Positions 1 through 4,115 of a DNA stretch of 7,028 nt are shown one piece after another; positions within the stretch are counted from its first letter, which is position 1; every line of letters begins with the position of its first letter. The translations under genes were made by a program, and so were the position numbers. This DNA is from Micropepsaceae bacterium (GTDB lineage: Bacteria; Pseudomonadota; Alphaproteobacteria; Micropepsales; Micropepsaceae), in assembly GCA_025450355.1 (NCBI GenBank), contig JANWHR010000126.1:1-7028 (forward strand), in the 5' to 3' direction. The notes under the pieces are model-generated. The model was not told the DNA's origin, ran no database searches, and saw nothing but the letters and a program-made list of their open reading frames with translations.

Positions 1-2
1 CG

Positions 3-179
3 CCGGGTCCCAGCGGATTCGGGGACATCTTCCAGATCGGTATCAATGACGAACCCGTTTATGTGAAGTTCAATGTCGCGAGCGGCAAGATCACGAAGAT
101 CGATATGAAAGCGGTGTCACCGTTGGCTGATTTCAGCTTCGACTATCGGGATCTGCATTTCGTGCCGGCGCAGCACTAG
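3..179 (+). CDS. C-terminal end of a probable serine hydrolase (beta-lactamase-like), 5' truncated
   Basis: This is an open frame from the left edge to a TAG at 177-179, giving the last 58 residues of a protein whose start lies outside the window. The tail reads as a small beta-rich module. It has VYVKFNVASGKI near the middle and ends in SPLADFSFDYRDLHF. I associate a 'SPL-x-DFSFD-[YF]-x-DL-x-F' ending with the C-terminal domain that follows the catalytic domain in many class-C beta-lactamase-like serine hydrolases. That is recollection of the family, not an alignment, and no catalytic motif (SxxK, YxN) is in view. Such hydrolases or peptidases do occur next to amino-sugar loci, so a role in cell-wall or peptide processing is possible but unproven. 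The gene converges on the lactonase gene and shares its stop region (CTAG at 176-179). It is clearly coding by frame integrity; its function is uncertain. Confidence 0.5.
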   Translation, partial: PGPSGFGDIFQIGINDEPVYVKFNVASGKITKIDMKAVSPLADFSFDYRDLHFVPAQH

Positions 180-907
180 GGACTCCAGAAGACCGAGACC
201 GGAACGGCACTTTGGTGCAACACGGCGCGTACCGGTGCCGCGAGCACGTCGGCACCATTAAGTGCGTGCTTGTAGGCTTGCAGTTTTTCGTCCCCACGGA
301 TCAGAAGAACAATCCAGTGTGCGTTCAGGATGGCGCGTAGGGTCAGCGTCATGCGCTCTCCCATCGCGGCAACGTCTGGAGGGTTTATCGCGCGCACCAG
401 CGCGGGATCGTTGCGGTCCAGCGCGCGCGCCAGTCCTGCCGCTTCCGGAATTAAGGAGGCAATATGACCGTCCGCCCCCATGCCGAGCCCAACGATGTCG
501 AACGGGCGATGCATGGCGGCGATTGCGGCATTCAAATCTGCTTCCGCATCCTTCGCGCGATCATGTTCCGTCTTGAGCGGCACCAGATGTGCCGCCGAGG
601 CGTTTCCGGTTAGCAGGCGCGTGCGCACCAGCCGTTCATTGCTGCGGCTTGAAGCGGTCTCGGTCCAGCGGTCGTCCGACAGAGTAATCTGGATGTCCTT
701 CCACGGCGCGCTGCATTGTGCGAGGACATCGAACACCGCGCCGGGCGTCGTCCCACCGGGGGCAACGAAGCTGGCCGCGCCATCGCGTGCCACCGCAGCG
801 GTCAGTCGCTGCGCGATAGTCCGCGCGAGGTTTGCATAGAGATCATCCGCAGTGCGGAATTCGTGGAAGGAGGGCGCGGGATGTTCGGCCGATGCAGCAT
901 TGCTCAT
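176..907 (-). CDS. pgl: 6-phosphogluconolactonase (last gene of the nag operon)
   Basis: This 243-residue protein belongs to the glucosamine-6-P isomerase/6-phosphogluconolactonase fold family (PF01182). It should hydrolyse 6-phospho-D-glucono-1,5-lactone to 6-phosphogluconate in the cytoplasm, feeding the Entner-Doudoroff and pentose-phosphate routes. Visible motifs are the phosphate loop GGTTP (51-55), DDRW (78-81) followed by SN (89-90), the signature GLGMGADGHIASLIP (140-154) with the likely catalytic His148, and ERMTLTL (184-190). The signature's ASLIP ending and the DDRW block mark it as a lactonase rather than a NagB-type deaminase (DGHIAFNEP, DEY). I chose the ATG at 907-905, beginning MSNAAS, because it overlaps the nagA stop as ATGA. 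A longer frame to 970 would add 21 residues that lie inside nagA and match nothing. No Shine-Dalgarno is obvious, which fits translational coupling to nagA. Length is normal for the family. Confidence 0.9.
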   Translation of the reverse strand: MSNAASAEHPAPSFHEFRTADDLYANLARTIAQRLTAAVARDGAASFVAPGGTTPGAVFDVLAQCSAPWKDIQITLSDDRWTETASSRSNERLVRTRLLTGNASAAHLVPLKTEHDRAKDAEADLNAAIAAMHRPFDIVGLGMGADGHIASLIPEAAGLARALDRNDPALVRAINPPDVAAMGERMTLTLRAILNAHWIVLLIRGDEKLQAYKHALNGADVLAAPVRAVLHQSAVPVSVFWSP

Positions 908-2049
908 GCCGAGCGCACCGGCTGGCCGTCGATCCAGAGTTCGCGCACATTCAGCGCATCGTCCACGCAAACCAGGCTTGCGCGAAGTCCGGCGCGGATC
1001 GCGCCCAATTCGCCGGACAATCCCAGGAACGCCGCGGGATTGCGCGCGGCCATTTCACTGGCCGTTTTGATATCCAGGCCCAGCATGGACATCGTGTTGC
1101 GAACCGCGGACGCCATGTCGAGATCGGAACCGGCGAGCGTGCCATCGGGCGCGACGCACACGCCGTCCTTGACGGTGATCATCCGTCCCTGCAAGGCGAA
1201 ATGTTTATCGGCGGCGCCCACGCTCGGCATGGCGTCGGTGACGAGCATCACCCGATCGGCACGCTTGCAGCGCAGCGCAATCCGCAAGGTCGCAGGATCG
1301 ACATGCTTTCCATCGACGATGATACCGCAATAGCTTTCCGCGTCGTCCAGCGCCGCGCCAACCGCGCCGGGTTCGCGCGCGCGCAATGGCGACATGGCAT
1401 TGAAGAGATGCGTGAAGCCGGTGAGGCCATGGGCGAGCGCCGCGTGGATCTGCGCATAAGTGCCGTCGGTATGGCCCGCCGAGACGATCACACCCGCTTT
1501 GGCAAGCGAAGCAATGATTTGCGGCGTGGTCTGCTCTGGCGCAAGCGTTACCATCGTCTTGCCGCGTTTCACCGAAGTCAGAAGCGCGAACGCCTCGTCG
1601 TCCAGTGGGCGGAATTTCGATGCGTCGTGGATGCCTTTTCTCGCCGTATTCAGAAACGGCCCTTCGATATGAATTCCAAGGACACCGGGCACGCCCGCTT
1701 CAATGGCCGTATCCACAGCCGCGATGGCGGCGCGAATGAGCGCGAAATCACCGCTGATGAGCGTGGGCAGGAAACCCGTCGTGCCGAAGCGCGCATGGGC
1801 CGCTGCGATCCGGCGCAGTGCATCGACGGTGGGCGTATCGCCGAACAGCACGCCGCCGCCACCGTTGACCTGCGTGTCGATGAAGCCGGGCAGCAGAAGG
1901 CCATCCTGAAGATCACGCACAGTCGCATCGTGGGGCGCGTCGCCGGGCGCGACGATGTCGCGTATGCGCGCGCCTTCGATCAGGACCGTGCGCCTTTCGA
2001 CAACGCCACGGTCGGTCAGCACCCGGCCATTTGTGAGCGCGGTGATCAT
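904..2049 (-). CDS. nagA: N-acetylglucosamine-6-phosphate deacetylase
   Basis: This 381-residue amidohydrolase should convert GlcNAc-6-phosphate to glucosamine-6-phosphate and acetate in the cytoplasm, the first committed step after phosphorylation. Family landmarks appear in order: PGFIDTQVNGGGG (54-66), the metal-ligand loop HIEGPF (Glu129) followed by KGIHD (His141), AGHT (His193), THLFNAM (His214), the substrate-contact segment DGKHVDP (His249), VTDAM with the catalytic Asp272, and LAGSDLDMASAVRN (306-318). Where some relatives have HxH after the first beta strand, this protein has TQV. It therefore resembles the E. coli-type enzyme with one main metal site held by Glu129, His193 and His214. 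The ATG at 2049-2047 is one base past the deaminase stop (TGA-C-ATG). Only a weak SD (CGAGA) precedes it, so coupling is likely. The stop overlaps the lactonase start by four bases. Length is typical. Confidence 0.96.
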   Translation of the reverse strand: MITALTNGRVLTDRGVVERRTVLIEGARIRDIVAPGDAPHDATVRDLQDGLLLPGFIDTQVNGGGGVLFGDTPTVDALRRIAAAHARFGTTGFLPTLISGDFALIRAAIAAVDTAIEAGVPGVLGIHIEGPFLNTARKGIHDASKFRPLDDEAFALLTSVKRGKTMVTLAPEQTTPQIIASLAKAGVIVSAGHTDGTYAQIHAALAHGLTGFTHLFNAMSPLRAREPGAVGAALDDAESYCGIIVDGKHVDPATLRIALRCKRADRVMLVTDAMPSVGAADKHFALQGRMITVKDGVCVAPDGTLAGSDLDMASAVRNTMSMLGLDIKTASEMAARNPAAFLGLSGELGAIRAGLRASLVCVDDALNVRELWIDGQPVRSA

Positions 2050-2050
2050 G

Positions 2051-3109
2051 TCAGAGTGTCTCGGTGATCTTGTTCAAATTGGGCGGCCGGTCGGGATTGA
2101 ATCCGCGCGCAAGCGATAGTGCGTTGATCATGCGATAGAAGCTCTGCGCCATCAGGATGGGTTCCAGCACCGGATGCGCGCCGATAACGGGAAGCATCGT
2201 CGCACCGGGTGCAGCGAAGCCCGCGACGAGAAGATCGGCGCCTGACTGGGTGATCTTTTGCGCAAGCTCCATCATGCCGGCGCGCGTTTCGTCATTTTGC
2301 GAGAGGATCAGTACGGGAAAGCCGCTCTTCACCAGCGCCATCGGCCCGTGATGCACTTCGGCGGAACTGAAAGCTTCGGCATGCAGGCCACAGGTTTCCT
2401 TGAACTTGAGTGCCGCTTCCTGCGCGCACCCGAAACCGATGCCCCGGCCGATGGCATAAAGATCGCGCGCGGATGCGAGGCGCGCGACCGCCTTCGACCA
2501 ATCCAGTTTCCACGCAAGGTGCATCTGATCGGGAAGCCGCGCCAGCGCTGCGGTCAGATCGTTGTCGCCGGACCACGCCGCAACCAGTGCGGCAATCACT
2601 GCGATCGAGGCCAGATAGGTTTTTGTCGCCGCAACGCTTTTCTCAGGTCCGGCGAGCAGCGGCAGAGTTTCATGTGCGAGAGCTGTGAGTGGACTTTGAT
2701 CGTCGTTGACGAGAGCGACAACGAACGCGCCACCGCTTTTCGCTTTCTCGACGCTGGCCAGAAGATCGGGACTCTTTCCCGATTGCGAAACCGCCAAGAA
2801 TAGCGTGTCGGTGAAATCGGCCTTGGTTTCATACACCGAGCCAATCGAAAGACCGATGGAAGAGGTGATAATGCCCAGCCGGGTTTCGATCAGATATTTC
2901 GCGAAGGTCGCCGCGTGATCGGAGCTGCCGCGCGCGCCGGTGACGACGGCGCGTGGCTTTTTCGCGCGCAACGTTGCCGCGATCCGCGCGATGCGCGCAT
3001 GGTTTTGCGGCAGTTGCCGGGCGACCACGCTGGGCGCTTCGGCCGCCTCGCGAAACATCTGGGTCTGCTGTTCAGACGATTCGCGTGCCGGCGCACCGTT
3101 GTCCGCCAT
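2051..3109 (-). CDS. nagB-II: SIS-domain glucosamine-6-phosphate deaminase (NagB-II type)
   Basis: This 352-residue protein consists of two SIS domains homologous to the isomerase half of GlmS, without the N-terminal glutaminase domain, so it cannot be a glutamine-dependent synthase. With nagA beside it, the expected reaction is glucosamine-6-P + H2O to fructose-6-P + ammonia. Motifs: TGARGSSDHAA (57-67) and SQSGKSPD (108-115) for phosphate binding, GPEKSVAATKTY (154-165), then GRGIGFGCAQEAALKFKE (221-238), LHAEAF and EVHHGPMAL (251-259), and the tail NLNKITETL. By comparison with GlmS, Lys235, Glu238, His254 and Lys347 sit at the positions of Lys485, Glu488, His504 and Lys603. I chose the ATG at 3109-3107: its first base is the last base of the repressor stop (TGATG) and GGAG lies 5 nt upstream. 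The in-frame GTG at 3112 is too close to that SD. An AgaS-like galactosamine-6-P deaminase is the main alternative. Confidence 0.9.
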   Translation of the reverse strand: MADNGAPARESSEQQTQMFREAAEAPSVVARQLPQNHARIARIAATLRAKKPRAVVTGARGSSDHAATFAKYLIETRLGIITSSIGLSIGSVYETKADFTDTLFLAVSQSGKSPDLLASVEKAKSGGAFVVALVNDDQSPLTALAHETLPLLAGPEKSVAATKTYLASIAVIAALVAAWSGDNDLTAALARLPDQMHLAWKLDWSKAVARLASARDLYAIGRGIGFGCAQEAALKFKETCGLHAEAFSSAEVHHGPMALVKSGFPVLILSQNDETRAGMMELAQKITQSGADLLVAGFAAPGATMLPVIGAHPVLEPILMAQSFYRMINALSLARGFNPDRPPNLNKITETL

Positions 3110-3861
3110 CACTTCTCCGACTCCGGCGTGCTGAGTTCGGCGACGAAATCATAGGTGTCGCCGCGATAGAGGGAGTGCGAGAATTCCACGGCCCGGCCGT
3201 CAGGAAGAAAACCGCGGCGTTCCACCAGAAGGCCTGCATCGCGTTCTTGCGCGCCAAGAAGCTGAGCTTGTTCGGCATTGAACAGCACGGCGCGCAAACG
3301 CTGCAGCGCGCGTGTGGGCCGATATCCGGATTTTTCCAGTGCGGAATAAAGGGAGGATGCAACGGTATCGATCGACGGCAGGCAGAATGCCTGCACGGTG
3401 CAATATTCCAGCGCCATCGGCGCGCCGTCGGCAAAGCGCAACCGGTTGAAGCGATAAACCGGCGTGCCGGGGCTGAGGCCCATCGTCAGCGATTCTTCCG
3501 GTGTCACGGTGCCTTTGGATTTGCTCAGCCATGTGCTCGTCGGTGCGCGGCCGCGCGCGATCATGTCTTCGGTGAAGGAGGTGAGCTTGGAAAAATTCTT
3601 TTCCACACGATTCGATACGAAAGTGCCCGAACCTTGCCGGCGCGCCAGAAGGCCTTCCGACACCAGACCATCGATGGCCTTGCGCACGGTGATGCGCGAA
3701 ACGGAGAATTGTTCGGCGAGGTCCCGCTCGGGCGGCAGCGCGTCGTCCGGTCCCAGCAGCTTTTCTTCGATAGCGCGGCGGATTCCGCGTTGAAGCTGCA
3801 GATAGAGCGGTTGGCTCGCCTCTTCGTCGAGTTGGCCGATCAGGGCTAGAAGCGGTGCCAC
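3109..3861 (-). CDS. nagR: GntR-family (HutC/UTRA) repressor of the nag genes
   Basis: This 250-residue transcription factor has an N-terminal winged helix-turn-helix. It begins with PLYLQLQRGIRRAI at about residue 18; the conserved block LPPERDLAEQFSVSRITVRKAI and the wing RRQGSGTFV end near 81. A C-terminal UTRA effector domain follows (about 97-240), with YRFNRLRFADGAPMALE and a late segment containing FLPDGRAVEFSHSLYRGD. UTRA regulators of this type bind phosphorylated sugars; by context the ligand is probably GlcNAc-6-P or glucosamine-6-P. I chose the GTG at 3861-3859 because a perfect AAGGAG lies 6 nt upstream. Longer in-frame starts (ATG at 3909, TTG at 3930) lack an SD and would put the TGG repeat array inside the gene. 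It is the first gene of the operon, so it should autoregulate, and its stop overlaps the deaminase start by one base. The symbol is assigned by context; relatives in other proteobacteria are called nagQ. Confidence 0.9.
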   Translation of the reverse strand: MAPLLALIGQLDEEASQPLYLQLQRGIRRAIEEKLLGPDDALPPERDLAEQFSVSRITVRKAIDGLVSEGLLARRQGSGTFVSNRVEKNFSKLTSFTEDMIARGRAPTSTWLSKSKGTVTPEESLTMGLSPGTPVYRFNRLRFADGAPMALEYCTVQAFCLPSIDTVASSLYSALEKSGYRPTRALQRLRAVLFNAEQAQLLGAQERDAGLLVERRGFLPDGRAVEFSHSLYRGDTYDFVAELSTPESEK

Positions 3862-3867
3862 GCATAT

Positions 3868-3873
3868 CTCCTT
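3868..3873 (-). promoter_or_regulatory. Shine-Dalgarno that fixes the repressor GTG start
   Basis: AAGGAG on the minus strand lies six bases before GTG at 3861-3859. An ATG sits between them (3865-3863) but is in another frame and only two bases from the SD. This site is the main reason for preferring the 250-residue repressor over the 266- or 273-residue versions. Confidence 0.8.
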
Positions 3874-3905
3874 GCTGTCCGCACAGGCCGGATCAGCCAG
3901 AACTG

Positions 3906-3927
3906 TCATAGAACCAATATAGTACCA
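3906..3927 (-). promoter_or_regulatory. Operator array of the repressor operon (two 11-bp direct repeats)
   Basis: Read on the minus strand, two abutting 11-bp units start at 3927 (TGGTACTATAT) and 3916 (TGGTTCTATGA). They match the units in front of the receptor gene on the other strand; the 17-mer TGGTACTATATTGGTTC aligns with TGGTTCTACATTGGACT at 4001. The array covers the proposed -10 of the repressor promoter, as expected for an autorepressing operator. That the GntR/UTRA protein is the binder is inferred from position and from the shared motif. Confidence 0.65.
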
Positions 3928-3949
3928 CAATCTTGCGGTTGAACGTCAA
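3919..3949 (-). promoter_or_regulatory. Promoter of the leftward nag operon
   Basis: On the minus strand TTGACG (3949-3944) is a good -35. TACTAT (3924-3919) is the best -10, with a 19-bp spacer that is longer than ideal. The -10 lies inside the first TGG unit, so bound repressor would block polymerase. The transcript would begin near 3912 and leave a leader of about 50 nt before the GTG start. Confidence 0.5.
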
Positions 3950-3953
3950 CTGC
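3935..3953. promoter_or_regulatory. 19-bp imperfect palindrome over the repressor -35
   Basis: GCGGTTGAACGTCAACTGC has inverted arms GTTGA / TCAAC around ACG, with outer GC / GC pairs also matching. It is centred at 3944 and overlaps the TTGACG -35. Part of the symmetry may be a by-product of the -35 itself. It is unrelated to the TGG units and could be the site of a second regulator. Confidence 0.35.
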
Positions 3954-3975
3954 GAGGGACGGGTAATTTATAGGC

Positions 3976-4004
3976 TTGACAGCGTATCCCAATCGGGAAA
4001 TGGT
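3976..4004 (+). promoter_or_regulatory. Promoter of the TonB-dependent receptor gene
   Basis: TTGACA at 3976-3981 is a consensus -35. At a 17-bp spacer the -10 would be AATGGT (3999-4004), which is weak; TTCTAC at 4004-4009 is an alternative, but its 22-bp spacer is too long. Either way the TGG array starts within the -10/start region. The leader to the ATG is about 100 nt. I see no clear riboswitch or attenuator in 4034-4104, only a G-rich stretch around 4068-4079. Confidence 0.45.
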
Positions 4005-4033
4005 TCTACATTGGACTTGTATTGGTGCTTCTA
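4001..4033 (+). promoter_or_regulatory. Operator array of the receptor gene (three 11-bp direct repeats)
   Basis: Three abutting units begin at 4001 (TGGTTCTACAT), 4012 (TGGACTTGTAT) and 4023 (TGGTGCTTCTA). TGG therefore recurs every 11 bp, about one helical turn, putting each unit on the same DNA face. The first unit is the best match to the repressor-side units and the later ones are weaker. Its position just downstream of TTGACA suggests repression of the receptor by the same regulator. Confidence 0.6.
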
Positions 4034-4104
4034 GCAGGGATTTGTGACGGCGCAATAGCAGTCCACCGGGGGCGGGGAGCCTTCCGTGACCAGCAGTTTT
4101 AAAT

Positions 4105-4110
4105 GGAGGG
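4105..4110 (+). promoter_or_regulatory. Shine-Dalgarno that fixes the receptor start
   Basis: GGAGGG ends five bases before the ATG at 4116, whose product opens directly with a signal peptide. In-frame GTGs at 4086 and 4110 are rejected. The first has no SD and would add ten residues ahead of the signal peptide; the second overlaps the SD itself. Confidence 0.8.
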
Positions 4111-4115
4111 TGAGC

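Noticed and set aside
176..907. Classical NagB (NagB-I) glucosamine-6-P deaminase, suggested by operon context and shared fold
   Set aside because: The signature is GMGADGHIASLIP with DDRW, which is the lactonase pattern, and a SIS-type deaminase already fills the NagB role.
832..2067. 411-codon plus-strand open frame opposite nagA and pgl
   Set aside because: It is antisense to two clear enzymes, its composition is Arg/Gly/Ala/His-rich with no domain, and it spans a gene junction. It is a typical GC-rich shadow frame.
2051..3109. GlmS (glutamine-fructose-6-P aminotransferase)
   Set aside because: No glutaminase domain or N-terminal nucleophile Cys is present. At 352 residues only the two SIS domains exist.
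3200..3865. 221-codon open frame on the minus strand overlapping the repressor, with an ATG near the AAGGAG
   Set aside because: The ATG is only two bases from the SD, the product is Arg/Ala-rich low-information sequence, and the frame is fully covered by the well-supported GntR protein.
3966..3974. TATAAAT on the minus strand as an alternative -10 for the repressor operon
   Set aside because: No acceptable -35 lies 16-18 bp upstream on that strand, and the TTGACG/TACTAT pair fits the operator position better.
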